From Rhizobium sp. CG5 (GTDB lineage: Bacteria; Pseudomonadota; Alphaproteobacteria; Rhizobiales; Rhizobiaceae), in the NCBI RefSeq assembly GCF_023701945.1, contig NZ_JABAEF010000001.1, positions 310,001-374,000 of the forward strand: a stretch of DNA of 64,000 nucleotides. Direction: 5' to 3'. Made by a program: the position numbers and the translations under genes. Numbering within the stretch: position 1 is the first letter of the stretch; the number at the start of each line of letters is the position of its first letter. Shown here piece by piece: positions 8,792-16,451 of this stretch. The notes under the pieces are model-generated. The model saw nothing but the letters and a program-made list of their open reading frames with translations. It did not search any database and had not been told where the DNA came from.

Positions 8792-9031
8792 ATGGAGCGA
8801 GGCTGGAAATATCGGCGGCTGATGGTGTTCACGATCATCATTTCCTGCCTGGGCATGCTGTTTGCCGCGCTGATGATCGGCGGCAATGACATGGTGGTGC
8901 TGGCTGTGGTGCAGGCGGCCCTGGGGATCATCATCGTGGTGGCCGGCGGCTATCTCGGCTTTGCTTCCTGGGACGACAAGAACAAGGCGCGCGAGATCCT
9001 TGATGGGATCCGGCGGGAGGGGCAGCCGTGA
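8792..9031 (+). CDS. Holin-like membrane protein
   Basis: This 79-residue protein has two transmembrane segments, at about residues 9-27 and 35-55, and a charged C-terminal tail, typical of class II holins. The ATG at 8792 is favoured because GAGG lies 7 bases upstream; a GTG six bases earlier is also possible. It directly follows the endolysin and overlaps the spanin gene as GTGA. It would permeabilise the inner membrane so the endolysin can reach the wall. Confidence 0.65.
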   Translation: MERGWKYRRLMVFTIIISCLGMLFAALMIGGNDMVVLAVVQAALGIIIVVAGGYLGFASWDDKNKAREILDGIRREGQP

Positions 9032-9408
9032 TCGCGGCGATCTGGACACTGATCGGCGGATGGCGCGGGGCGCTGGTGCTGGCGGCGATCGTCGCCGGCG
9101 CGGTCTGGCACCTTGCCGCCGTCTCGGAGGCGCGGCAGGCCGGCGCTTTGTCGGAACGGCTGGTCTGGCAGGAAAAGCAGCGGCGCGAGGACATCAAGCG
9201 CGAGGCTGAGCGCCAGGTGGCGCAAGGGGCGATCGATGCGGCCGAGACGAAGATGATCAACGCCATGACCGAAACGGCCATTGCCGAGGCCGACCTTGAT
9301 ACCGAGCTGAAAAAGGAGAAGACCCGCAATGACGCAAAAACTGGTGGTGCTTGCCAGCCTGATCTGCCTGACGGGGTGCGAGACGCTCTCAACCGTATCG
9401 GCCGTTGA
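9028..9408 (+). CDS. Rz-like inner-membrane spanin subunit
   Basis: The protein has 126 residues and begins with GTG. It has an N-terminal transmembrane segment (about residues 12-31) followed by a long Glu/Arg/Ala-rich periplasmic coiled coil, the layout of i-spanins. A separate lipoprotein gene starts within it in another frame, as in the classical Rz/Rz1 arrangement. The pair would connect inner and outer membranes and disrupt the outer membrane at lysis. Sequence similarity to model spanins is weak, so the call rests on topology and gene arrangement. Confidence 0.75.
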   Translation: MIAAIWTLIGGWRGALVLAAIVAGAVWHLAAVSEARQAGALSERLVWQEKQRREDIKREAERQVAQGAIDAAETKMINAMTETAIAEADLDTELKKEKTRNDAKTGGACQPDLPDGVRDALNRIGR

Positions 9409-9607
9409 TACGCGCCCGAAACTGGCCACGGCCTCACCGTCGGTCAAGGTCGGTTGCGTGGATCCTGTGCTGATCCCCAAGGGGGTTGGCCAGGATGATC
9501 AATGGCGGCTGTGGGGGCAGGACCGCCGGGCGCTGGCCGACTGCAAACAGCGCGATGCCGCCAAGGCGGCGGTGATCGCGGCATTCGAAACGCAAGGGGC
9601 ACGCTGA
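9329..9607 (+). CDS. Rz1-like outer-membrane lipoprotein spanin
   Basis: The protein has 92 residues. The first 16 form a lipoprotein signal peptide with a lipobox L-T-G-C, so Cys17 would be lipidated. The gene begins inside the Rz-like gene in a different frame, overlaps it by 80 bases, and has its own ribosome-binding site (AAGGAG at 9313-9318). This matches embedded or overlapping o-spanins. It is longer than lambda Rz1, with a moderately charged C-terminal part. Its stop overlaps the next start (TGATG). Confidence 0.75.
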   Translation: MTQKLVVLASLICLTGCETLSTVSAVDTRPKLATASPSVKVGCVDPVLIPKGVGQDDQWRLWGQDRRALADCKQRDAAKAAVIAAFETQGAR

Positions 9608-11184
9608 TGTCATTCGAGTTTGGATTTCGATACGGAGTGGGTGCCGCCCTGAATAAGGGTGTGCGGCCGATCGACCTGATGGGGTATTATTTCGCGTCAA
9701 GCCGGTTTCGCACTCCCTCGAATGTTGGAGCGGTTCCGGCCGGTCTCGAATATCAGATCTCGGTTTTCGAATTTTACTCGCCACCCTATGCCTGCAATCA
9801 TTTCCGGATCGCGTTGCCCGCGCACTATACCGCTCAGTCATCTGCCGGGATGTTCGCAGCGCCCAATGACGTGCATTTCGAGGGGGTTCATCTTCAGGCG
9901 TTTCAAGGGTCTTGGCAGGATAAGACGGCGACCCTTAATGGACAGTCATCCTTCACCATGACACCTGGCGTCGGCGCTTTTTTGGATGACGTCATTTTTA
10001 CAACCGACGTGCCCGCGAATAGCCGCATGCAGATCCGGCTTGCCTATTATGTTGCCGCTGGCGCGCAGATGATCGTCAGTATTCCGCCGTCGCAAGCGAC
10101 GGCACAAACCGCGCCGTTTAGGACTGTGGCGAGTGTAGAGGCCTGTGTCGGCGGGGCGTCATCGCTGGCATCTCAATTGACCGCTAGCACAAAACCGACC
10201 GGGACCGATGCTCGGATTAGCGGCGCTGGATATTGCCCGGCCTTCGTCGTGGCCAAGCCAACAAGCCCATTGGATCGACCTGTCTGGCTGCATAACGGCG
10301 ATAGTAAGACCTGGGGCAAAAATGAAAACGAGGTCTATCTCGCCACGAAATATCTCTCTATGGGCTTTGTCCAACGCACCTTTGATGATGATATTGCATC
10401 GCGCAGAATGCCCTGCTGCATCATGAGCGTGCCCGGCATGGGCGCGTCTGAGATCTATCCGGCAAGCGACCAGTCGTACAAGCTGCAGCTGATGCAGTTG
10501 GTGCCAAATCGGCCCTATACTCACCTAAGCACAGATCACTACAACAATAGCGGCGTTCTGGATGCCAACTATCGATCGTTCTTCACGGGCTATTTTGCAA
10601 TGCTGCGCCAGCTCAGCCGCCATTGGGGCAATGCGGCCGCACCGCTCTACCATTTCGATATCATCCCACGTCCTGGCTCCAGCAACTGGGCGACGACGCT
10701 TGGCGGACAAAACCCGACGACCAACGGCGATAACTACCCAACCGGCTATCGCTGGCAATTTGCCGACGACCTGGCGTCGGGGTATTTTTCGGATATCGCC
10801 GGGGTGTTTCCGACCCGCGATTATTACTCGTACGACCTGACGACCAACCGCGACAAGACCAAGTTGAGCACTGCGACCTATACGCTGGCCGCAAATTACA
10901 CCTCAGGCGCAACAACGATCAGCCTCACGACGGCGCCGCCGTATGACACGATGCTTGTGCTCAACGCCGCATCATCGAGCGGCGCAACGTGGGTGCGCGG
11001 CATCAGCGGATCGGGACCGTATACCGTGACCCTGCGGCAAGGCGTTACTGTTTCGGGGCTTAATTCCGGGGCGGTGATCGGGACAACCTATGTTGGCGAT
11101 CAGGTAGGCCTGCATCCCGCGCCGCAGGGCCACGAGCTGATCGCGCAGGCGGCGATTGCTTACAAGCAAGCGACGTTCGGTTAA
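9607..11184 (+). CDS. Phage SGNH/GDSL-hydrolase-like tail protein
   Basis: The protein has 525 residues, starting at the ATG that overlaps the previous stop. An N-terminal beta-rich domain (about 1-200) is followed by a putative SGNH hydrolase. Block I is N-G-D-S-K-T-W-G with the candidate nucleophile Ser233. A G-M-G-A-S-E turn and a D-H-Y-N-N-S segment resemble the oxyanion-hole blocks. Near the end V-G-L-H-P gives His503, with Val where the usual block V has Asp; Asp498 lies close by. A small beta insertion occupies about residues 430-490. Such enzymes on tails can deacylate surface polysaccharide. Enzyme activity is inferred. Confidence 0.65.
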   Translation: MSFEFGFRYGVGAALNKGVRPIDLMGYYFASSRFRTPSNVGAVPAGLEYQISVFEFYSPPYACNHFRIALPAHYTAQSSAGMFAAPNDVHFEGVHLQAFQGSWQDKTATLNGQSSFTMTPGVGAFLDDVIFTTDVPANSRMQIRLAYYVAAGAQMIVSIPPSQATAQTAPFRTVASVEACVGGASSLASQLTASTKPTGTDARISGAGYCPAFVVAKPTSPLDRPVWLHNGDSKTWGKNENEVYLATKYLSMGFVQRTFDDDIASRRMPCCIMSVPGMGASEIYPASDQSYKLQLMQLVPNRPYTHLSTDHYNNSGVLDANYRSFFTGYFAMLRQLSRHWGNAAAPLYHFDIIPRPGSSNWATTLGGQNPTTNGDNYPTGYRWQFADDLASGYFSDIAGVFPTRDYYSYDLTTNRDKTKLSTATYTLAANYTSGATTISLTTAPPYDTMLVLNAASSSGATWVRGISGSGPYTVTLRQGVTVSGLNSGAVIGTTYVGDQVGLHPAPQGHELIAQAAIAYKQATFG

Positions 11185-11195
11185 CCCCACACCCT
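11185..11195 (+). repeat. Phage leader repeat CCCCACACCCT, copy 1
   Basis: This is the first of three identical 11-mers, each just after a stop codon in the small-gene end of the phage. A ribosome-binding site and ATG of a short gene follow within about 30 bases. Confidence 0.6.
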
Positions 11196-11214
11196 CACAT
11201 AAAAAGGAAGTGTC

Positions 11215-11523
11215 ATGAGCGAAGTCTCGACCTCGCCAGTTGCAGCCGTGCATCTGGAAAAGACTGCCTTCCATGAAGAGCGGAAGGCCGGCAGCTTCAT
11301 GATCGGCGATGTCGACAGCGATGGCGAAACTTCGTTCTGGTATTGCTGTCCTTGCCCTTGCGGTCGCATCGGACTGCTCAATGTGGGCAAGAATTTCAAG
11401 CCCGCCGATGGTCCGTCCTGGGAGTGGAACGGCTCGCTCGACGCGCCAACGCTGATGCCGAGTGTCCATCATGTTGGTCACTGGCACGGTTGGCTGCAAG
11501 ACGGTGTGTGGAAGTCATGCTGA
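11215..11523 (+). CDS. Small phage protein, DUF6527-like
   Basis: The protein has 102 residues. It carries a Cys cluster (Y-C-C-P-C-P-C-G, residues about 43-50), then W-E-W-N-G and P-T-L-M-P-S strands and a His/Trp-rich end, a pattern I associate with DUF6527 phage proteins. The cluster may bind metal. AAGGAAG precedes the start. The function of the family is not established. Confidence 0.6.
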   Translation: MSEVSTSPVAAVHLEKTAFHEERKAGSFMIGDVDSDGETSFWYCCPCPCGRIGLLNVGKNFKPADGPSWEWNGSLDAPTLMPSVHHVGHWHGWLQDGVWKSC

Positions 11524-11693
11524 CAAGCCTGGAGCCCAAGTCTGAAACTGAAAAACAGGTGGACGATTTAGCGATGCTAGTCCGCAAACTCGTCCGCTAC
11601 ATACCTGAAGACCAGCAAATCAGGGCGCAAGCGCTGGACTACTTGAAGCGGAAGAACCTTATGGGTAGTCCGCTGCGATCCCCCACACCCTAA
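11517..11693 (+). CDS. Small helical phage protein
   Basis: The protein has 58 residues. The start ATGCTGA overlaps the stop of the gene before. It is highly charged, with a predicted helix carrying K-Q-V-D-D-L-A-M-L-V-R-K-L-V-R. No family is recognised. Coupled translation with the DUF6527-like gene makes it likely to be real, but no functional evidence is visible. Confidence 0.45.
   Translation: MLTSLEPKSETEKQVDDLAMLVRKLVRYIPEDQQIRAQALDYLKRKNLMGSPLRSPTP
11681..11691 (+). repeat. Phage leader repeat CCCCACACCCT, copy 2
   Basis: This is the second copy of the 11-mer. It is followed by TAAGAACA, AAAGGAATC and the ATG of the next gene, so sequence similarity to copy 3 extends beyond the core. 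Confidence 0.6.
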
Positions 11694-11710
11694 GAACAAA
11701 AGGAATCATC

Positions 11711-11926
11711 ATGACCGAAGATCAGATCAAACACATGGTCAACCGCTTCCTCGCTTGGAAGCTTCCCGAGGAATTCAACCCGGACGGCGGCATCAGTTTC
11801 AAGCGGAGGTTCAACGAACACACCGCCCATCCCATGAAGCATGAGCCATCTGGAACCAACCTGCTCGACGCAACGCAGGCTCAGGCGATGGTGCGGCATA
11901 TGCTCGACGGGCTTCCCCAAGGCTGA
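11711..11926 (+). CDS. Small phage hypothetical protein
   Basis: This 71-residue soluble protein is without a recognised family. A helix (residues 3-17) precedes a loop with D-G-G-I-S-F, and a second helix ends with M-V-R-H-M-L-D-G-L. A good ribosome-binding site (AAAGGAA) lies before the ATG. Proteins with a similar F-N-P-D-G-G-I-S-F core recur among short genes of rhizobial phages, to my recollection, but their role is unknown. Confidence 0.5.
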   Translation: MTEDQIKHMVNRFLAWKLPEEFNPDGGISFKRRFNEHTAHPMKHEPSGTNLLDATQAQAMVRHMLDGLPQG

Positions 11927-11955
11927 CCCCACACCCTAAGAACATGTGGGGGTGT
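11927..11955. repeat. Phage leader repeat copy 3, with hairpin between convergent genes
   Basis: The 11-mer recurs at 11927-11937 and is followed by TAAGAACAT as in copy 2. ACACCC at 11931-11936 can pair with GGGTGT at 11950-11955. The hairpin lies between a plus-strand stop (11926) and a minus-strand stop (11955), so it may end transcription from both sides, although there is no strong T-tract. Confidence 0.45.
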
Positions 11956-12179
11956 CACCCGAACCGGCCGCCCTGGCCGGAGCTGGCGGCGCCGGAGATA
12001 TAGATCTGCACCTGGCTGCCGCAATCACGGCATTTGAACCGGGCGTTGATGTAGACCCGTGTCGGCTCGATCGCGGTCAGGTCTATGTCGCGATAGGCCT
12101 CGCAGGCCGCGCAATGGCCGGCCATCGTCATGCGGTTCTCGACCAGTGCGCCGAAGGTGTCGTCTGGATATTTCCCCAT
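11955..12179 (-). CDS. Small zinc-ribbon-like protein
   Basis: The protein has 74 residues from the ATG at 12179, which has AGAGGAATT upstream on the minus strand. C-A-A-C in the first half and C-R-D-C in the second form a four-cysteine zinc-ribbon-like pattern, and the C terminus is Gly/Ser-rich. No further family assignment is possible. It faces away from the membrane-protein gene at 12214, with only 34 bases between the start codons. It is either a phage accessory protein or a host small protein at the phage edge. Confidence 0.55.
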   Translation of the reverse strand: MGKYPDDTFGALVENRMTMAGHCAACEAYRDIDLTAIEPTRVYINARFKCRDCGSQVQIYISGAASSGQGGRFG

Positions 12180-12213
12180 CGTGCTCGAATTCCTCTTCAA
12201 TACAGGAGCAATC

Positions 12214-12549
12214 ATGACAGCTGCCGAGATCCTTGAATTTTTAGGCATCAAGACAAGTGTCCTGGTTGCGGGTCTATCGGGCGGGGTTTTGCGGGCAATG
12301 TCGCGCCGCCGCTACAAGATTCGCGAAATGGTGGCATCGCCGATCTGCGGCGCGCTGGCAGCGGCGTACCTAACCTCGCCATCCGTGCACTACCTGAACG
12401 CTGTGCGCTGGCCTTTGCCGGCAGATGGGATAGCAGCCGAACATGCGACCGCATTTCTGATCGGCGTGTCGGCGATGTGGATCTCTGACATCCTATTTGA
12501 ATTCTTGGTACGGAGAGTCAAGGGAGATGAGTTTGGGGGTGACAGGTGA
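12214..12549 (+). CDS. Small integral membrane protein at the phage end, possible holin-like
   Basis: The protein has 111 residues, with CAGGAG upstream of the ATG. Hydrophobic segments lie at about residues 14-28, 42-58 and 80-98, separated by an Arg/Lys-rich loop (R-A-M-S-R-R-R-Y-K), and the C terminus is charged. That topology suits a three-span holin or a small phage membrane protein, although a holin-like gene already exists in the lysis cassette. It is the last phage-type gene before the tRNA-Cys. Confidence 0.55.
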   Translation: MTAAEILEFLGIKTSVLVAGLSGGVLRAMSRRRYKIREMVASPICGALAAAYLTSPSVHYLNAVRWPLPADGIAAEHATAFLIGVSAMWISDILFEFLVRRVKGDEFGGDR

Positions 12550-12647
12550 ACAGATTGCCACACCTCACGCGGCGGTACGGTTCCGACTGCCACACCTGAT
12601 GAAATATCACAACAATTTCAAAGGCTTATTTTTGGAAATAAAGGGAA

Positions 12648-12721
12648 TGGAGGCCTCGCCCGGAATCGAACCGGGGTGCAAGGATTTGCAGTCCTCTGCG
12701 TCACCACTCCGCCACGAGGCC
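12648..12721 (-). tRNA. tRNA-Cys (GCA)
   Basis: On the minus strand the 7-bp acceptor stem GGCCTCG pairs with CGAGGCC. The anticodon loop reads CTGCAAA with anticodon GCA, a GGTTCGAATCC T-arm is present, and CCA is encoded at the 3' end (12648-12650). The 3' end faces the phage block. Confidence 0.95.
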
Positions 12722-12970
12722 ATTCCGATAGTCAAAAGCGAGCGGTGACGGGCGTTTAGAACGGATCAAGGTTGAGCGCAAGGGGCTTCGTTCTCTGCCG
12801 CCAGTTTTTTTCCCGAAGCGGCCTGCCGTTTGACCGTTATACAGCGTTTTCGTCGATTTTAGCGGAAGCGATGCGGGAAGCCTTGAAAGGCGCTGCGGCT
12901 GCAATTAAGACACCTAGACGATTGCAATCCGGCGTGAGATCGGCCGGCTGGTATTGGGACGACAAAAATG

Positions 12971-13639
12971 ATGGACTTCGAAGCAGCACGCCAAAAGATG
13001 GTCGACAGCCAGATCCGCACGACCGATGTGACGTCGTATTCGGTTCTCACCGCGTTCTTGACGGTGCCGCGCGAGGCTTTCGTGCCGGCAAACCTGAAGC
13101 AACTCGCTTATATCGATGAAGACCTGCAGATTGCGCCGGCCGCGAACGGGTTTCCGCCGCGCTATCTGATGGAGCCGTCGCCGCTGGCCAAGCTTCTGCA
13201 GCTGGCAGAAATCGGCAGGGACGACGTGGTTCTGGAAATCGGCTGTGGCGGCGGATATACGGCCGCCTTGCTGTCGCTGCTGGCCGGCTCGGTCGTCGCA
13301 GTCGAATGCGACGAACAACTGGCCGCCAAGGCAAGCGCCACCCTTTCCGAGCTCGGCTATGACAATGTCGCTGTCGTGACGGGCAGCCTGGAAGCCGGCT
13401 ATGCCGACGAGGCCCCTTACGACCTGATCTTCGTCAACGGTGCCGTGGAATCGGTTCCCGAAAGCCTACTGGGCCAGTTGCGCGAAGGCGGCCGGCTGGT
13501 TGCCGTGGTCGGTTACGGTCATGCGGCGCGCGCCAAGGTGTTCGAGCGGTCCGGCGGCACGACCTCGCAGAGCGCCTTCTTCAATGCCGCGGTCAAGCCG
13601 CTTCCAGGCTTCCGCCAGGCGGCCGAATTCGTCTTCTGA
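12971..13639 (+). CDS. PCMT-family methyltransferase upstream of tolC
   Basis: The 222-residue protein is a Rossmann-type, SAM-dependent methyltransferase related to protein-L-isoaspartate O-methyltransferase. The SAM motif I is V-L-E-I-G-C-G-G-G-Y at about residues 93-102, and D-L-I-F-V-N-G-A is a later strand. The usual substrate-site stretch (G-Q-T-I-S) is absent, replaced by G-F-P-P-R-Y-L-M-E-P, so true isoaspartate repair is uncertain. A tandem ATG three bases earlier is also possible. It precedes tolC, as in other rhizobia. A second PCMT gene lies at 37241. Confidence 0.85.
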   Translation: MDFEAARQKMVDSQIRTTDVTSYSVLTAFLTVPREAFVPANLKQLAYIDEDLQIAPAANGFPPRYLMEPSPLAKLLQLAEIGRDDVVLEIGCGGGYTAALLSLLAGSVVAVECDEQLAAKASATLSELGYDNVAVVTGSLEAGYADEAPYDLIFVNGAVESVPESLLGQLREGGRLVAVVGYGHAARAKVFERSGGTTSQSAFFNAAVKPLPGFRQAAEFVF

Positions 13640-13935
13640 GCGCTGCCGTTTCATCGTCAAAGGGTTGAACCACGGGCCGATACTGCCAAACTGAGCGGTG
13701 TCGGCCTGTTTCCGTTTGTTGCTGGATAGCAACTTTTCTGTGGTTTCTCCCGCCTGAGCCTGCCGCAGCGGTTGCGGTTGGCGTTTCCCCGGCTCATCAA
13801 GGTGTTAGGATTTTGTTAACGGATCGGGCGCGAATCAGCGATTGCTGAGGAGTGGGCGACGGTCGCTCCGACCCGTTGGCGCCGGATGATCCGGTCGCTT
13901 TGGCAAATCCGATCTGGAGCGTGGAGTTGAGAGAC

Positions 13936-15333
13936 GTGTCGATCATTCGAAAAACCGCCTTTGCCGCTGCGCTTGCGCCCGTCCTCCTGATATCCCGCCC
14001 GGTTTCGGCGGAAACCATCTTCGGGGCGATGGCCAAGGCCTACCAGAACAATCCCGATCTCAACGCCGTGCGTGCAGCCCTTCGGGCCTCCGACGAGAAT
14101 GTCACCATTGCCAAGGCCGATATGCGGCCGCAGATCAGCGCCACGATAACGGGCACCTCGATAGGCGGTTATAGCTATGCAAAAAACGGCTTCAACAGTG
14201 GCACCGGCTACGACTATCAGACGGCGAGCGGCGGGCTGACGATCACGCAGCAGATCTTTGACGGTTTCCAGACGCTGAACAATGTTCGCTCCGCCGAATC
14301 CGGCGTGCTGTCCAGCCGCGAAAACCTGCGGGCCAACGAGATGTCCATTCTTCTGGCGGCCGCCCAGGCCTATAGCGATGTCGCGCGCGACCAGCAGATC
14401 GTCGTCATTCGCAAGCAGAACCTGCAGTTCCTGCGCGAGCAGTTGAAAGCCGCCAATGCGCGGCTGCAGGTTGGCGAGGGCACCCGGACCGATGTCAGCC
14501 AGGCGGAGGCGCAGCTGGCCGCATCGGAGGCGCTGCTGGCGGCTGCCATTGCGCAGTTGAAGCAGAGCGAGGCGACCTATGTGCAAACCGTCGGCGACAC
14601 GCCGAGCGGGATCAAGCAGCCGGCACCGGCCAGCAAATCCCTGCCGCCCGATGTCGAGAGCGCGGTCGCCATTGGCATTCGCGAACATCCGTCGGTGCTG
14701 TCGGCACTGCACGCGGTCAATGCCGCAGGGTATGACGTCAAATCGGCTGAGGGCACCTTGCTGCCGGGGGTCGTCCTCCAGGGCAATGTATCGCGCAACT
14801 GGACGAACGAGGCGAGCACATGGCTCGATTCAAACAATGACTATGACGGGGGAACGCTGACCGCGCAGCTCCGCATCCCGATCTATCAGGGCGGCGCGGA
14901 ATTCGGCCGGATCCGCCAGGCCAAGGAGAGCCTCGGCCAACAACGGATCCAGGTGGACTCGACCCGTGCCGAGGTTCGCCAGCAGGTGGTCTCGGCCTAT
15001 GCCCAGATGGAAGCGGCCATCGCCGGCATTGCGGCGGCGCGCAAGCAGCAGAGCGCCGCCAATCTGGCGCTCGAAGGGGTCATCCAGGAGCGCAATGTCG
15101 GCCAGAAGACCACGCTCGATGTGCTGAACGCCCAGCAGAACGTGCTGGAGGCCAAGGAAAGCCTGGTCGGCTACCAGCGCAATTCCGTGGTGGCGAGCTA
15201 TTCGGTCCTGGCGGCGAGCGGCAGGCTGACGGTTCTGACCCAGGGGCTCGAAGTGGCGGAATACCGCTCGGAAGAGCATTACGAGGCGGTCAAGGATGCC
15301 TGGTTCGGTCTTCGCACCGTCGACGGACGCTGA
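13936..15333 (+). CDS. tolC: TolC-family outer-membrane efflux channel
   Basis: The protein has 465 residues from the GTG at 13936, chosen because GGAG lies 9 bases upstream and a proper signal peptide follows (ending R-P-V-S-A). Two OEP repeats cover most of the mature protein, with long helical hairpins rich in Gln and Ala and strand motifs such as L-T-I-T-Q-Q-I-F-D-G and L-R-I-P-I-Y-Q-G-G. It forms the trimeric outer-membrane/periplasmic tunnel for type I secretion and RND or MFS efflux pumps. The nearly 300-base leader has no other gene. The neighbours popZ and valS follow on the same strand. Confidence 0.93.
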   Translation: MSIIRKTAFAAALAPVLLISRPVSAETIFGAMAKAYQNNPDLNAVRAALRASDENVTIAKADMRPQISATITGTSIGGYSYAKNGFNSGTGYDYQTASGGLTITQQIFDGFQTLNNVRSAESGVLSSRENLRANEMSILLAAAQAYSDVARDQQIVVIRKQNLQFLREQLKAANARLQVGEGTRTDVSQAEAQLAASEALLAAAIAQLKQSEATYVQTVGDTPSGIKQPAPASKSLPPDVESAVAIGIREHPSVLSALHAVNAAGYDVKSAEGTLLPGVVLQGNVSRNWTNEASTWLDSNNDYDGGTLTAQLRIPIYQGGAEFGRIRQAKESLGQQRIQVDSTRAEVRQQVVSAYAQMEAAIAGIAAARKQQSAANLALEGVIQERNVGQKTTLDVLNAQQNVLEAKESLVGYQRNSVVASYSVLAASGRLTVLTQGLEVAEYRSEEHYEAVKDAWFGLRTVDGR

Positions 15334-15488
15334 CTTCGGCCGTTAACCGCGATGCAACAAAGCTGTGTATCAAAGCGAATCAGTTTGCGGCGGTGATTTT
15401 ATTCCCGGAAAGCGTATCCTAAGTTGAAACCGAATCATCCGCCCCAAGTGCCGGGCGCCTGAAATTCCAGAATGTAACGGGGATAAGA

Positions 15489-16319
15489 ATGGCTCAGCCA
15501 AGTGTATCGCGTGAACCGTCGATGGAAGAAATCCTCGCGTCGATCCGCCGGATCATCGAGAGCAACGAGCCTGGCGCTGCCAAGGGCCTCGGTGGGTCCA
15601 TGCCGCCGCTCTACGGCGGTGACGAGGATGAGACCGGCGACGAAATTCACCTGACTGTGGATGACGACGAAGACGGCGAGCCTATGATCTCGGCGGCCAA
15701 TGGCATGATGGATTCTTACATGCCGGTCGGCGCCCAGGAGCGTCGCGAGGAACCCGTCGCCGAACAGGAGCGGTCCGCCCAGAAGAGCGTGTCGCTGGCC
15801 GATCTTGCGGCGCGCGTCCGCGCCGCGTCCGAGCGCGTCGCGGATCACCCGCCTGTCGCCACGCCGATGCCGGTTCAGGCCGCCTCGATCCCGGTCCAGG
15901 CCAACGAAAATTCCGCAGTAAATCCGGTACTGACTGCGCGTATGGCCGAACTGCGCGGCACGGCGCCGCAACAGACGGCGTCGGTCCAGCTTGTGCAGGT
16001 CGAGACCGTCTCCGTCTCGTCCGCCGAAATCCCATCCGCACCGCGGCAGGAGACCGAGAGCTTCCAGCATACGCTGGCTCGTTCCGAGCTTTCTGAGCCC
16101 AAAGGTCTGCTGTCGCTGGCAACCGGCGAGCAGGTCGCCCGCTCGTTCGGCGAACTGGCGGCTGCCGTCGACGGCACGCAGCGCCGCTCGCTCGACGAAA
16201 TGGCGGAAGAGATGCTGCGGCCGATGCTGCAGGACTGGCTTGACGACAATCTGCCGACGCTGGTCGAGCGCCTGGTGCGCGAAGAGATCGAGCGGATCGC
16301 CCGCGGTCCGCGCCGATAA
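15489..16319 (+). CDS. popZ: Polar organising protein PopZ (DUF2497)
   Basis: The protein has 276 residues. The N-terminal helix S-M-E-E-I-L-A-S-I-R-R-I-I and the C-terminal block beginning R-S-L-D-E-M-A-E-E-M-L-R-P-M-L are the two conserved PopZ regions. The long middle (about 35-215) is acidic and Pro/Ala/Val-rich, as expected for the disordered linker. PopZ self-assembles at the pole, tethers the chromosome through ParB and recruits cell-cycle regulators; in Agrobacterium-like species it marks the growing pole. The ATG is preceded by GGGGATAAGA. Confidence 0.93.
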   Translation: MAQPSVSREPSMEEILASIRRIIESNEPGAAKGLGGSMPPLYGGDEDETGDEIHLTVDDDEDGEPMISAANGMMDSYMPVGAQERREEPVAEQERSAQKSVSLADLAARVRAASERVADHPPVATPMPVQAASIPVQANENSAVNPVLTARMAELRGTAPQQTASVQLVQVETVSVSSAEIPSAPRQETESFQHTLARSELSEPKGLLSLATGEQVARSFGELAAAVDGTQRRSLDEMAEEMLRPMLQDWLDDNLPTLVERLVREEIERIARGPRR

Positions 16320-16356
16320 AGCGCACCGCCAGCCCGCCGCAAAGATGTGACAAGAC

Positions 16357-16388
16357 AGCCGCTCCGGGCACCGGGGCGGCTTTCTTGT
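16357..16388 (+). terminator. Intrinsic terminator after popZ
   Basis: AGCCGCTCCGG pairs with CCGGGGCGGCT around a GCA loop, with one T-G wobble, followed by TTCTTGTTG. Confidence 0.75.
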
Positions 16389-16451
16389 TGACACTGGCAG
16401 GCGCGTCCGGTTTACAGACCCGGTCAACTTCATCAAATGCTTGGTCCTAAA

